Shown here: one piece after another, positions 1 to 8,770 of the stretch
Numbering within the stretch: the stretch's first letter is position 1
Layout: each line of letters begins with the position of its first letter
Assembly: GCA_009777335.1 (NCBI GenBank)
Contig: WRMC01000002.1
Span: forward strand, 161,981-225,980
Length of the DNA: 64,000 nucleotides
DNA from: Treponema sp.
Lineage (GTDB): Bacteria > Spirochaetota > Spirochaetia > Treponematales > Breznakiellaceae
Reading direction: 5' to 3'
Made by a program: the position numbers and the translations under genes
Notes under the pieces: generated by a model
The model's input: only the letters and a program-made list of their open reading frames with translations
Told to the model about the DNA's origin: nothing
Database searches by the model: none

Positions 1-246
1 TACGTAACCAATTCGAATAAAGTGGTAACTAAACACCAGCTCGTAGCCCGAAAGGGAGAACCCTACGGGCCATAAGAATACTCTTCCCTGAAGCAGGGCC
101 TGGCCGTCACTAAAGGAGGCGGAGACCACGTAAATTAGGGGATACAATACTACGATTGTGAGCAGGGTTAGAAAGCTGTATACAAAAACATAGTATATTT
201 TATCGTCCAGAGTATCTTTCATCTTCGTCTTCTTAATCTTTGCCAT
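1..246 (-). CDS. Carbohydrate ABC transporter permease, second subunit (partial, runs off left edge)
   Basis: Only the first 82 codons are present; the gene continues beyond base 1. The start is ATG at 244-246 with an AGGAG Shine-Dalgarno just upstream. The protein begins with a Lys-rich cytoplasmic stretch, then a membrane helix at about residues 22-45 (VYSFLTLLTIVVLYPLIYVV), then an SFSDG segment. This is the usual N-terminus of the YtcP/AraQ-type inner-membrane permease that pairs with an LplB-type permease. It lies 27 nt downstream of such a partner (274-1251), so the two should form the heterodimeric channel of a sugar or oligosaccharide importer. The substrate cannot be told. A solute-binding lipoprotein gene would be expected next, outside the window. 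Confidence 0.85.
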   Translation of the reverse strand, partial: MAKIKKTKMKDTLDDKIYYVFVYSFLTLLTIVVLYPLIYVVSASFSDGQALLQGRVFLWPVGFSLSGYELVFSYHFIRIGYV

Positions 247-273
247 ATTGTTGACTCCTCCGTGTCTTATTGG

Positions 274-1251
274 TTACCACAAACTGGTTTCGTTGAACTT
301 TCTTGATATTCCGTTCACTATGACCAGCAGCGTGAGGTTAATGACGGAGTCAAATAAGCCTACGGCTGAAGCGAAAGAAAAGTTCCCTGTTCCTGTTTCC
401 AGACCAACCCGGTACACATAGGTGGAGATAATCTCTGACGTCATCCTGTTAAGGTCATTCTGCATTAAGAAGGCCTTTTCGAAGCCGATGGACATGATCT
501 GCCCGGCCCTCAGGATTAACAGAATGGTGATGGTTGGAATGATGGCCGGAATGTCGATGTGGAAGACCCGCTGGAACCGGCTGGCGCCGTCAATGAGGGC
601 CGCCTCATGGAGTTCCGGGTCTACCGCCGAGAGGGCGGCCAAGAAGATGATGGAACTATAGCCTACGCCCTGCCAGGCCCCGGACCATACATAGAGGTGG
701 GGGAAGGTGGTGGCGGAGCTGATTAGGTCCCTTGGATAAGATCCGGTGAAGAAGTTATACAGTACCCCATAGAGACCAACCCGCGGATGGAGTACGGTCA
801 TCATCATACCTACAAGGACGACAACCGAAATAAAGTAGGGCAGGTAGGTGGCCATCTGGATAAACTTCTTGTACTTGATGTGCTTCATTGAGTTTAAGGC
901 CAGGGCCAAGAGGATGGGGAGGGGGAATACCGCAAAAAGGCCGTAGAGCGATAAGACCAGGGTATTCCGCAGTAGGGTAAAGAAGATGGGGGAAGTAAAG
1001 AAGCGCTGGAACTGCATAAAGCCGACCCAGGGGCTGCCCCAGATTCCGTACCGGAATGAAAAGTTCTTAAATGCAATCTGGACGCCGTACATGGGGACGT
1101 ACCTAAAGATAATGAGCCAGACTAGCGGGAGTAAAAGGAATATATAGAGCTCCCAGTTAGCCCTCAAATCTTTTTTCATTTGCTTCCAACGAAGCCCCCC
1201 TTTAGCACCCTTTCCCGGGGCGTCTGCCATTATCATCGGGGTATCAGCCAT
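274..1251 (-). CDS. Carbohydrate ABC transporter permease, LplB type
   Basis: Protein of 325 residues, the usual length of LplB-like permeases of polysaccharide or oligosaccharide importers. A short hydrophilic N-terminus is followed by six predicted membrane helices, the first at about residues 33-50 (LYIFLLLPLVWLIIF). The cytoplasmic EAA loop is clear near residues 218-237 (EAALIDGASRFQRVFHIDIP) and is where the ATPase subunit docks. Start ATG at 1251 has a strong AGGAGG at 6 nt. It is the first gene of an operon with the partial permease at 1-246. It is preceded by a good promoter holding a palindrome (1341-1369), so sugar-responsive repression is likely. Family assignment is firm; substrate is unknown. 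Confidence 0.9.
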   Translation of the reverse strand: MADTPMIMADAPGKGAKGGLRWKQMKKDLRANWELYIFLLLPLVWLIIFRYVPMYGVQIAFKNFSFRYGIWGSPWVGFMQFQRFFTSPIFFTLLRNTLVLSLYGLFAVFPLPILLALALNSMKHIKYKKFIQMATYLPYFISVVVLVGMMMTVLHPRVGLYGVLYNFFTGSYPRDLISSATTFPHLYVWSGAWQGVGYSSIIFLAALSAVDPELHEAALIDGASRFQRVFHIDIPAIIPTITILLILRAGQIMSIGFEKAFLMQNDLNRMTSEIISTYVYRVGLETGTGNFSFASAVGLFDSVINLTLLVIVNGISRKFNETSLW

Positions 1252-1340
1252 TTATAACCTCCTATTAAGCGGCATGAAAATTTTATGGGATCTGCATATT
1301 AGATATGCGCCCATAATCCTTCCATGCTAACTATTGAAAA

Positions 1341-1369
1341 AGCATAAACCTAAATTTAGGGGCTGTCAA
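1341..1369 (-). promoter_or_regulatory. Sigma-70 type promoter of the sugar ABC operon with palindromic operator in the spacer
   Basis: On the minus strand a perfect -35 TTGACA (1364-1369) is followed after 17 nt by TATGCT (1341-1346). An AT-rich tract lies just upstream of the -35. The spacer holds the perfect 12-bp palindrome CCTAAATTTAGG at 1349-1360. A palindrome in that place is typical of a repressor site that blocks RNA polymerase. The predicted transcript starts near 1334, leaving about 80 nt of leader before the permease ATG. The promoter match is seen directly; the operator role is inferred. Confidence 0.7.
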
Positions 1370-1460
1370 CAAAAAAAAATCATTAAAATATGTTTATTTA
1401 GGAGGATCTTTCTATTATATAGGATAGTACCCCGCATAATACCCCGGGTTTTTGGGGACC

Positions 1461-1670
1461 CTAGGCGGGGGGATCTTTCTTTCTGGACCCCAGTTTATCC
1501 CTGATATCGGTGATTCCTGTAAATACCAAGAGGAGCCCCAGAAAGAGGGCCAGGATCGGTAAGCTTCCCCGGAGGAAGACCAGGAGGTCCCCCCACCAGC
1601 CCAGCCCCATGGGCAGGACCGAAAGGATCGCCACAGAGAGGACGGTGATGCCTATGATGAGGGCCTTCAT
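1461..1670 (-). CDS. Small two-helix membrane protein of the Gld-like ABC operon
   Basis: A 69-residue protein with two hydrophobic segments (about residues 3-24 and 34-53) and a charged C-terminal tail ending RKKDPPA. Start ATG at 1670 overlaps the TGA of the upstream gene (ATGA) and has AGGAGG at 5 nt, so it is translationally coupled. It is the last gene of the operon coding for a GldA/GldF/GldG-like exporter and a DUF4340 protein. I do not recognise a family. Its conserved-looking start signal and position suggest a small accessory membrane subunit. Confidence 0.65.
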   Translation of the reverse strand: MKALIIGITVLSVAILSVLPMGLGWWGDLLVFLRGSLPILALFLGLLLVFTGITDIRDKLGSRKKDPPA

Positions 1671-1951
1671 GAATGCCTCCTAAAAAGAAAGACCGAAAGG
1701 GCGGCGATGAAAAAACAGGGGGGCAGGGCTGTCAGCACCATGCTTAGGGGGGCCAGGGAGCCCGGGGCAGCCCCGTAACCCAAAAGCATGGCGATGGAAA
1801 CCACCGCTTCGGCGTAGGCGGTAATGCTGGCTATGGTAAAGAGGAGCCAGACCAGATCCCTGGTTTTGGACCAGACCATGATGGCCAAAAAAGAGACCGC
1901 GGCCCCCAGGATGAGGCGGATGAGGATGTAGATGATCTGGCTGTTTTCCAT
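1667..1951 (-). CDS. Small membrane protein of the Gld-like ABC operon
   Basis: A 94-residue, very hydrophobic protein with three likely membrane helices (about residues 5-24, 30-56 and 62-88) and an RRHS tail. Start ATG at 1951 has the Shine-Dalgarno GGAAGGA. It follows the DUF4340 gene by 22 nt and its stop overlaps the start of the 69-residue protein. No family is recognised. It could be a subunit of the adjacent ABC-2 type exporter. There is no catalytic motif. Confidence 0.65.
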   Translation of the reverse strand: MENSQIIYILIRLILGAAVSFLAIMVWSKTRDLVWLLFTIASITAYAEAVVSIAMLLGYGAAPGSLAPLSMVLTALPPCFFIAALSVFLFRRHS

Positions 1952-1973
1952 GATCCTTCCTGGGGGGGCCGGC

Positions 1974-3389
1974 CTAGTCCAGGTACCGGACCTGGTCGAG
2001 GGCTTCGAAAATCCGGCGGACCTGCTGCCGGGAAACCAGGAATTCCACGGTTCCCTCCTGGTGGAGGGCGTAGAAATCCCGGTTATAGGGAACCAGGGTT
2101 ATCCTTGTGGTCGTATCCGGAGGGGCATTGAGCTGAAACTCGATGAAGAAGTTATCCTCCGAGGCCAGTTCCGCCGCCGTGTAGACCGGGGCCGGTTGGG
2201 GAACCTCCGCGTCCATGAGGAGCCCTATGACATGCTGGTAGAAGGTCCTAAAGCTGCGGTCCTCGGCCCTTCGGCCGTTAATATGAAAGGCGGCGTTATT
2301 TCCCTGACCTTGAATTCCTACCGAAACATCGGGGAACCCGCCCCCTCCCAGGGTGACCGCATCTGCCCGGTCTATCCCAATAAGCAGAATAAACTTGTCC
2401 AGGAAGTCCAGGGGCCTGGCGCTGGCTACCCGGTTTAAGCCCCGAACGGTAAATACCCCCGGTTCGAAGGGCAGCTTGGCATAATGGGCCCCATCTACCG
2501 GGTTCCCTATATAGAGGGCCAGACTTTCACCCGCCACTATCAGGGCCAGCCTGATGGGGTTGTCCAGGCCGTAGGGTGCCAGGGAGGGAGGATTATCGTG
2601 GATGACCTGTTCGATAGATAGATTAGTCAGGGATTCCACCACCTCCTGTAAAAATTCGCTGTCCACCCCCCGGTGCAGCTGGTAAGGGGCGGTAAGGATG
2701 AAACCCGAAAAGGTGGTGCCCAGGTGGGTGGGCAATACGTTGGGCATGGGCCTTATTTCCACGGTCCCCAGGGAGGTCCCCAGCTGCATGTAGCTTAGAC
2801 CCTCAAAGTCGGGAATATAGGGGAACCGGTAGAGGGGCTGAAGATCCTCCAGGGTAATGGTCATGTGCTCCGCCGTGGAGACGGTCACCATGAAAACCCG
2901 GGGGTCCCCTTCCTGCATGACATAGTAGGCGGTTCTGGAGGGGCTTAGGTCCCCCCGGTAAAATACCAGGCTGGAGCCGTCTATGGCCGTTACGGTCAGC
3001 TGCACATCGGGCTGGTCGAGGCCGTAAATTGAAAGATCATCCGGATCTTCCTCAACTACCCGCTCGGCCCAGAAACCTGCCAGGGCCCAGGAAATTCCCT
3101 CCGCCTTTTCCTGGTCTATATCGATGTGTTCTTCGGGTACCTGGCCGTTTAAGGAAGAGATCCTCCAGGTGTTTCGATCAACCCTCTGGAGGGTGAGGTC
3201 CGGGACCTCTATCCTAAAAATGTCGGGGGCGAAGAGGTTTCCCAGCCGGACAAAGGATTCCTCCCTGGCCCAAAATGGTTCTTCCGCCTGGATCTGGGCC
3301 TGCTGATAAAGAAGCAGGGCCGGGTAGGAGAGGGCCAAAAGGACTATGACCCCCAGGGCTATAAGCAGGTTTCTTTTTTTACTCGTCAT
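1974..3389 (-). CDS. DUF4340-containing envelope protein of the Gld-like exporter operon
   Basis: A 471-residue protein with one N-terminal membrane helix (about residues 7-27) and a long extracytoplasmic part. That part consists mainly of beta-strand-rich segments of the DUF4340 kind, repeated in tandem. The signature context is a DUF4340 gene directly after a GldG-like gene, as in many bacteria with GldA/F/G-type exporters. Start ATG at 3389 is preceded by GTGAGG. It lies 6 nt after the GldG-like gene in the same operon. The family has no established reaction; it probably acts as a periplasmic component of the transporter. Family recognition is from pattern only. Confidence 0.75.
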   Translation of the reverse strand: MTSKKRNLLIALGVIVLLALSYPALLLYQQAQIQAEEPFWAREESFVRLGNLFAPDIFRIEVPDLTLQRVDRNTWRISSLNGQVPEEHIDIDQEKAEGISWALAGFWAERVVEEDPDDLSIYGLDQPDVQLTVTAIDGSSLVFYRGDLSPSRTAYYVMQEGDPRVFMVTVSTAEHMTITLEDLQPLYRFPYIPDFEGLSYMQLGTSLGTVEIRPMPNVLPTHLGTTFSGFILTAPYQLHRGVDSEFLQEVVESLTNLSIEQVIHDNPPSLAPYGLDNPIRLALIVAGESLALYIGNPVDGAHYAKLPFEPGVFTVRGLNRVASARPLDFLDKFILLIGIDRADAVTLGGGGFPDVSVGIQGQGNNAAFHINGRRAEDRSFRTFYQHVIGLLMDAEVPQPAPVYTAAELASEDNFFIEFQLNAPPDTTTRITLVPYNRDFYALHQEGTVEFLVSRQQVRRIFEALDQVRYLD

Positions 3390-3395
3390 GGGACC

Positions 3396-4865
3396 TCACA
3401 AATGACGCCGTTTTAACCAGGTTATGAGGCCCGTGGCAAAGAGGCCCACGGGGATTACCACGATAAAGAGGCCCGTAAAGATCAGGGTCTGGGTAAAATT
3501 AAGGCGCATGGGCAGGATAAAGAGGCTCCGGGACCGGACATTTATCGTTTCGGGCCGGTCATTGAGCCATATGAGGCTGTTGAGGAACACATCCCTATTG
3601 AATTCGAAGCCCTGGTTAGCCAGGTTAAGGAGGGAACCGCTCCCTATGGCGACGATACGGGTTTGGGGTCCCGGATCCCTCAGATAGACCGGGTCCATCA
3701 CCGCCGCCCCCAGATGGAAGGGCCCCGAAATGTCGGCGGCTATTCTTTCTATGGAGATTTCATCCAGGTCTTTCCGTAAAAAGGCCCGGGGAGAAGTGGT
3801 CATGATGGGGGTGATATCTATGGTCCGCCGCCGGGCCTCCAGGATCTCTATGGGCATGGGGTTAAGAAGGACTATGGGGGTCCGGCTCTTGTCGGTCAGG
3901 GCCAGGGTAATGGGATGGTCCCAGGGCACATCCGGAAGGACCGTTCCGGGGTGGAAGGCCACGTAATTGGGGTCCTGTTCAACCACGATGCCAAAATCAA
4001 AGCCTATGCCGTAACTGGCCAGGACCGTGTTCAGGTTGGGCAGGCTCTGGATGTTGTAATCCGCCACCACCAAAAAGCGGCCCCCCGCGTCCAGGTAGTC
4101 CAAAAGACGGTCCACCTCTTCGGGAGCTATGTCCATCCGGGGGTTGTTGAGGATCAGGGTCGCCGCATCGCTGGGGACATTGTTAAGCAAGAGGTTGATC
4201 GATTCCAGCTGGAAATTCTCCCTTTCCAGGAAGGTGTTGATCCCCATGGCCGCCAGGGGGAAGGAATCGTGGCCTATCATCTCGTAAATTACCGGGGTTT
4301 CGCCCATCCCCAGGTAGACCAGGGCACTGGTAATCCGCCGTTCAATGGCTACCCCGGTCATGATCTGCCGGCCCCTCTGGTCCTGGGTAAAGTCGTACAT
4401 GTCGAAGGGGGTGATGATCCGAAACCCTGTTTCCCCTTCTACGATAATACTGCCCCGGGAAATCCCCCTCCGTTCCCGGTCGTAGCGTTGGATAAAGCCC
4501 GGGTTTCGGTCGGGATCGACGGTATCAAAGCTTATATGGGGATTCTGGGCCAGGTAGAGCCCCAGGATGCTCATTACATCCTGCCGTTCACCCCCCGGGG
4601 GCCAGAGACCCCAGAGGCGCACCGGAGTGGTGACCTGGTCCAGGACATCAAGGGTTTCCTGGGTAAGGGTGTACATCCCCGTGGGGGTCAGGTCTATCTG
4701 CACCTGGGCCTGGCCGGCCATGAGGTTTATGAGGATCAGTACTATCACCACCGCCAGGGAGATGAGGACCGCATAGCCCCCGTAGCGGACCTGCTTGGTC
4801 TTAAAAGAATCTTTTATGCTGTCCAGGCCCTTTAAGTTTTTTATGCCTTCAAGAAATTTCATCAT
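3396..4865 (-). CDS. GldG-like auxiliary component of ABC-2 type transporter
   Basis: A 489-residue protein with an N-terminal membrane helix (about residues 32-50), a long soluble domain, and a C-terminal helix (about 460-482) ending in WLKRRHL. The soluble part contains ILNNPRMDIAPEEVDRLLDY and LDAGGRFLVVAD, which match the ThuA/DUF4350-like fold of GldG proteins. In Bacteroidetes GldA, GldF and GldG form an ABC complex linked to gliding. Outside that phylum the same genes occur in organisms that do not glide, with unknown cargo. It lies between the ABC-2 permease (stop 7 nt upstream) and the DUF4340 gene. Confidence 0.8.
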   Translation of the reverse strand: MMKFLEGIKNLKGLDSIKDSFKTKQVRYGGYAVLISLAVVIVLILINLMAGQAQVQIDLTPTGMYTLTQETLDVLDQVTTPVRLWGLWPPGGERQDVMSILGLYLAQNPHISFDTVDPDRNPGFIQRYDRERRGISRGSIIVEGETGFRIITPFDMYDFTQDQRGRQIMTGVAIERRITSALVYLGMGETPVIYEMIGHDSFPLAAMGINTFLERENFQLESINLLLNNVPSDAATLILNNPRMDIAPEEVDRLLDYLDAGGRFLVVADYNIQSLPNLNTVLASYGIGFDFGIVVEQDPNYVAFHPGTVLPDVPWDHPITLALTDKSRTPIVLLNPMPIEILEARRRTIDITPIMTTSPRAFLRKDLDEISIERIAADISGPFHLGAAVMDPVYLRDPGPQTRIVAIGSGSLLNLANQGFEFNRDVFLNSLIWLNDRPETINVRSRSLFILPMRLNFTQTLIFTGLFIVVIPVGLFATGLITWLKRRHL

Positions 4866-4872
4866 GGCCCTC

Positions 4873-5736
4873 CTAGTTCCAGCGCCGTTTTTCGATGAGC
4901 CTGACCGTCAGAAATAGGAACAGCCCCGAGAAAGAGATATAGTACAAAAGGGAATCGAAGGTCAAAAGCCCTATGGTAAAGGGGGTGTAGCGGCGGTTTA
5001 AAGAAAACCAGCCCAGGAAGCGGTGGAGGAAGCCAAAAAATACATTCCACCGGAAGAGGTAGAGGCCCCCTATGGTGAGGCCCCCTATGACGGCGGCTCC
5101 CAGGACGATGACCCAGTTCTTGGTGTTTAAGAAGAGAAGGAGGAGCACCACCGCCAGAAGTACCAGGGCAGAAATGACTCCCGTCTGGGAGTCCGTGGGG
5201 ACCATGTTAATGATGTTGTCTATCATCCAGATAAAGAAGAGGGCAAAGAAGCTTACGATCCCGGCGGTGAGCTGGTTTTCGGTGCTGGCCGAGACAAAGA
5301 GGCCCACCGAAATATAACAGGCCCCCAGAAAGATAAAGCCTATGTAGGAGCCCACGGTCTCCCAGACCCAGAGGTCCCCGTAGACCGCCACCACCACCGC
5401 GTAGGCTACGGTGACCAGGAGGGTTCCGCAGTAGACCGCCAAGGCGGCCAGGAATTTCCCCCCCACTATGCCGGTGATGGACACGGGGCTGGTAAGGAGA
5501 AGCTGATCGGTCCTTTGCCGTTTTTCCTCCGAGAAGAGCCGCATGGTTAATAGGGGAATCGCAAAGAGGTAGACGAAGAGGATGCTCCCCAGGAAGCCCG
5601 TAAATTGTGAACTCTGGGGGAAGAGGTTATTAAAGGCAAAAAATACCCCAGATAATAGAAGAAAGAGCCCCATGTACACGTATCCTATGGGGGTCTGGAA
5701 GTAGGTTTTTAATTCCCGCCAAAAAATAGCCAGCAT
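4873..5736 (-). CDS. ABC-2 type transporter permease, GldF-like
   Basis: A 287-residue protein with six or seven predicted membrane helices. It begins MLAIFWRELKTYFQTPIGYV, the typical N-terminus of ABC-2 permeases of the GldF/NosY group, and has the conserved LTMRLFSEEKRQRTDQLLL cytoplasmic segment at about residues 61-79. It is 2 nt downstream of the ATPase gene and 7 nt upstream of the GldG-like gene, so it is the membrane channel of this exporter. The substrate cannot be told from the sequence. Confidence 0.88.
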   Translation of the reverse strand: MLAIFWRELKTYFQTPIGYVYMGLFLLLSGVFFAFNNLFPQSSQFTGFLGSILFVYLFAIPLLTMRLFSEEKRQRTDQLLLTSPVSITGIVGGKFLAALAVYCGTLLVTVAYAVVVAVYGDLWVWETVGSYIGFIFLGACYISVGLFVSASTENQLTAGIVSFFALFFIWMIDNIINMVPTDSQTGVISALVLLAVVLLLLFLNTKNWVIVLGAAVIGGLTIGGLYLFRWNVFFGFLHRFLGWFSLNRRYTPFTIGLLTFDSLLYYISFSGLFLFLTVRLIEKRRWN

Positions 5737-5738
5737 GC

Positions 5739-6683
5739 TTATTCCTCCCTTTCCTTGGTGGTGAGGTTAAGGAAGATATCTTCCAGGCTCATATCCAGGG
5801 ATCTCATCATTAAAATTGGTATATCCGCCGAAGAGAGGGCCCTAAAGAGGTCCCGCCTTATGTCCGTGTCCCCCTGGGCTTCGGCTATGACTTCCAGGGT
5901 TCCTTCTTCCTGGGACTCCCTAAACTGGAGCCCCGTAATGTCCCCCACCTTCCCCAGGGCCCTGCTTATTTCTGCCTCGCTGGCATCCAGGCGCAGGTGT
6001 ATATGCCTGCCCCCCAGGAGGCGGCGGGCCAGCACCTCCGGGGTGCCGTCGGCGACGATCTTGCCAAAGTGGATGATCAGCACCCGCTGACAGACCGCAC
6101 TTACCTCCGGGAGGATGTGGGAACTCAAAATTACCGTCCGGTCCTTCCCCAGTTCTTTAATGAGGTCCCGGATTTCGATGATCTGCTTGGGGTCCAGCCC
6201 GGCGGTGGGCTCATCCATGATGAGCACCTGGGGATCCCCTATGAGGGCCTGGGCCAGGCCCACCCGCTGCCTATAACCCTTGGACAGGTTTTTAATGAGC
6301 CGTTTGGCATGATCCTGGATAACCACGGTCTCCATGATCTTATTGATGCGTTCTTTTTTGTCCTTCCGGGGGATCCTCTTTATGTCCCCTACGAAGGAAA
6401 GGAATTCCTGGACCGTCATATCCACATAGAGGGGGGGATTTTCGGGGAGATAGCCGATGATCGATTTGATTTCCCTGGGGTATTCGAGGATATCCATGCC
6501 CCCGACCTTGACGTTCCCTTCGGTAGATGAAAGATAGCCCGTCAATATGTTCATGGTGGTAGTTTTTCCTGCCCCATTGGGTCCCAGAAACCCTACAATT
6601 TCACCCTTTTCGATTTTAAAGCTTACTTGGTTGACCGCTAAATGGCGTCCGTAACGTCTAACCAAATTGTTGACTTCTATCAC
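5739..6683 (-). CDS. ABC transporter ATP-binding protein, GldA-like
   Basis: The ATPase of the exporter encoded downstream. Walker A (GPNGAGKTT) is at about residues 36-44, the signature LSKGYRQRVGLAQAL near 132-146, Walker B VLIMDEPTAGLDP near 152-164, and the switch histidine in ILSSHILPEV. A C-terminal domain of about 100 residues follows, as usual for this class. I place the start at GTG 6681-6683, where AGGAGG sits 4 nt upstream and the protein begins VIEVNNLVRRYG. The longer in-frame ORF to 6779 has no such support. It is first in the operon and divergent from ftsH. Confidence 0.9.
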   Translation of the reverse strand: MIEVNNLVRRYGRHLAVNQVSFKIEKGEIVGFLGPNGAGKTTTMNILTGYLSSTEGNVKVGGMDILEYPREIKSIIGYLPENPPLYVDMTVQEFLSFVGDIKRIPRKDKKERINKIMETVVIQDHAKRLIKNLSKGYRQRVGLAQALIGDPQVLIMDEPTAGLDPKQIIEIRDLIKELGKDRTVILSSHILPEVSAVCQRVLIIHFGKIVADGTPEVLARRLLGGRHIHLRLDASEAEISRALGKVGDITGLQFRESQEEGTLEVIAEAQGDTDIRRDLFRALSSADIPILMMRSLDMSLEDIFLNLTTKEREE

Positions 6684-6808
6684 GCAGCCTCCTATGGCGG
6701 CGGCCTGCTTTTTTACATACCGCCCCCGCACTAGTAACAAGGATGGTATCAAAAATGTTACATCCCTGCAAGGTTGCATGTTTAGGTGATATAAAGGATA
6801 GTTAGGGC

Positions 6809-8770
6809 ATGGGTGATTATCATTCCGAGGAACCCCAGGAGGGGAAGCAGCCGCATCAAAACAAGGGCCCCCAGTTTCCCTTTGGGGGGGGCGGTCCCCG
6901 TCTGCCGGACTTTAAACCCTTTGGAAACTGGAAATTCACCCTCATTTATATCTTCATTTTAGTCATAGGCATGAGCCTCTTTAACTTTGTCTTCATGCAG
7001 AGGGTGACCCCCACCATAGACTTTTCTGAGTTTAAGGCCCGGATTGCCTCGGGGGAGATCCGCCGGGTCGAGCTGTCCGATTCCTACTTTGTGGGCTTTA
7101 CCAGTTCGGCTCCCCAGCAGCGCCAGACCGGCCCGGTGGGGGCCTTCCCTGGAACCCCCGAAACGGTCTATAGGACCGTCCCCCTCAACGATCCGGAGCT
7201 GCTCAAATTAATGGACGAGATGGGGGTCTCCTACTATGCGGTTTCCCGGGAGGGGAGCACCATCTTAAACTTGATTTTTAGCTGGGTCCTGCCCATTGTC
7301 TTCTTTTTGATTGTCTGGCGTTTCTTAACCAAGCGCATAGGTACCATGGGGGGGAATGTCCTTTCGGTGGGCCAGAACAAGGCGGTCATCGTTGCTGAGG
7401 GGGATATCCTCACCCGTTTTGCCGATGTGGCGGGGGTGGACGAGGCCAAGGAAGAACTCATGGAGGTGGTGGACTTTTTACAGGCCCCGAAGAAGTACAC
7501 CGACATAGGGGGCAAGATCCCCAAGGGGGTCCTTTTGGTGGGTCCCCCGGGGACGGGGAAAACCCTTCTGGCCCGGGCCGTGGCCGGTGAGGCGGGGGTA
7601 TCCTTCTTTAGGATCTCCGGGGCCGAATTCGTCGAGATGTTCGTCGGGGTCGGGGCCGCCCGGGTCCGGGACCTTTTTAAACAGGCCCGGGACAAGGGCG
7701 GGGGCATCATTTTTATCGATGAGCTGGACGCCATAGGGAAGAGCAGGATCAACAACATAGCCGGAGGCAACGATGAAAGGGAACAGACCCTAAATCAGCT
7801 TCTGGTAGAGATGGACGGCTTCGTGGCCACCTCGGGGCTGATCATCCTGGCGGCCACCAATAGGCCCGACGTGCTGGACCCAGCCCTCCTTAGGCCCGGT
7901 CGCTTTGACCGCCAGGTCCTGGTGGACCGGCCGGATCTGATAGGCCGGGAGGCGATCCTTAGAATCCATGCCAAGCCGGTAAAGCTGGCCCCCGAGGTGG
8001 ACCTGGCGGGGGTGGCCCGGAGTACCTCGGGCTTTGTGGGGGCCGACCTGGCCAACATAGTTAATGAGGCAGCCCTTTTGGCGGTCCGGGGGGGAAGAAG
8101 CCTGGTAAGCCAGAGGGACTTTGAAGAGGCCATAGAAAAAACCGTGGCGGGCTTACAGAAAAAGACCCGGGTCATTAAGGAAGAAGAGCGCCGCATCGTG
8201 GCCTACCACGAAACGGGCCACGCCCTGGTGGCGGAGTTTACCCCCGGGTCCGACCCGGTGCAGAAGATCTCCATCATTCCCCGGGGCTTTGGGGCCCTGG
8301 GCTATGTCCTCCAGATGCCCGTGGAAGACCGCTATCTTATGACCGAAGAGGAACTTCTGGGGAAGGTAAATGTCCTTTTGGGGGGCCGGGCGGCGGAGGA
8401 ACTCATCTTTGGGAAGATCTCCACCGGGGCGGCCAACGATTTAACCAAGGCCACCGACATAGCCCGGAAGATGATCACCGACTATGGGATGTCAGAACGG
8501 TTTAGGAACGTGGCCCTTACCCAGCGGGGGACGGGGATCCTGGGGAATTCCAGCCAGGAGCCGGTCTTTCACCGGGAGTATTCGGAAGCTACCCAGCAGT
8601 ATGTGGATGAAGAAATAGCCCGGATCGTAGAAACCCAGTATGGAGCAGTGAAAGAAATGCTCAAATCCAGGGGGGAGCTTTTGGTTTCCCTGGCTGAACT
8701 GTTATTGGAAAAAGAAACCCTGGATGAAAAAGAATTTAGGGAACTCATAGCCCAGGGCACTTCGGTCTAA
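6809..8770 (+). CDS. ftsH: ATP-dependent zinc metalloprotease FtsH
   Basis: Membrane-bound AAA protease of 653 residues that degrades unassembled membrane proteins and short-lived regulators. A Gly/Pro-rich cytoplasmic start is followed by helix 1 (about residues 43-64), a periplasmic loop, helix 2 (about 150-168), the AAA module with Walker A GPPGTGKT near 245-252 and Walker [12 protein letters not shown]. It also has the SRH segment RPGRFDRQ and the zinc motif HETGH near 467. All active-site features are intact. Start ATG at 6809 has TTAGGG upstream. The TAA stop overlaps the stop of the convergent peptidase gene by 4 nt. The extended N-terminal tail before helix 1 is longer than in E. coli FtsH. 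Confidence 0.97.
   Translation: MGDYHSEEPQEGKQPHQNKGPQFPFGGGGPRLPDFKPFGNWKFTLIYIFILVIGMSLFNFVFMQRVTPTIDFSEFKARIASGEIRRVELSDSYFVGFTSSAPQQRQTGPVGAFPGTPETVYRTVPLNDPELLKLMDEMGVSYYAVSREGSTILNLIFSWVLPIVFFLIVWRFLTKRIGTMGGNVLSVGQNKAVIVAEGDILTRFADVAGVDEAKEELMEVVDFLQAPKKYTDIGGKIPKGVLLVGPPGTGKTLLARAVAGEAGVSFFRISGAEFVEMFVGVGAARVRDLFKQARDKGGGIIFIDELDAIGKSRINNIAGGNDEREQTLNQLLVEMDGFVATSGLIILAATNRPDVLDPALLRPGRFDRQVLVDRPDLIGREAILRIHAKPVKLAPEVDLAGVARSTSGFVGADLANIVNEAALLAVRGGRSLVSQRDFEEAIEKTVAGLQKKTRVIKEEERRIVAYHETGHALVAEFTPGSDPVQKISIIPRGFGALGYVLQMPVEDRYLMTEEELLGKVNVLLGGRAAEELIFGKISTGAANDLTKATDIARKMITDYGMSERFRNVALTQRGTGILGNSSQEPVFHREYSEATQQYVDEEIARIVETQYGAVKEMLKSRGELLVSLAELLLEKETLDEKEFRELIAQGTSV

Noticed and set aside
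1421..1470. GC-rich stretch after the small membrane gene as a terminator
   Set aside because: CCCCGGG...GGGG can pair only weakly and there is no clean T run in the expected place.
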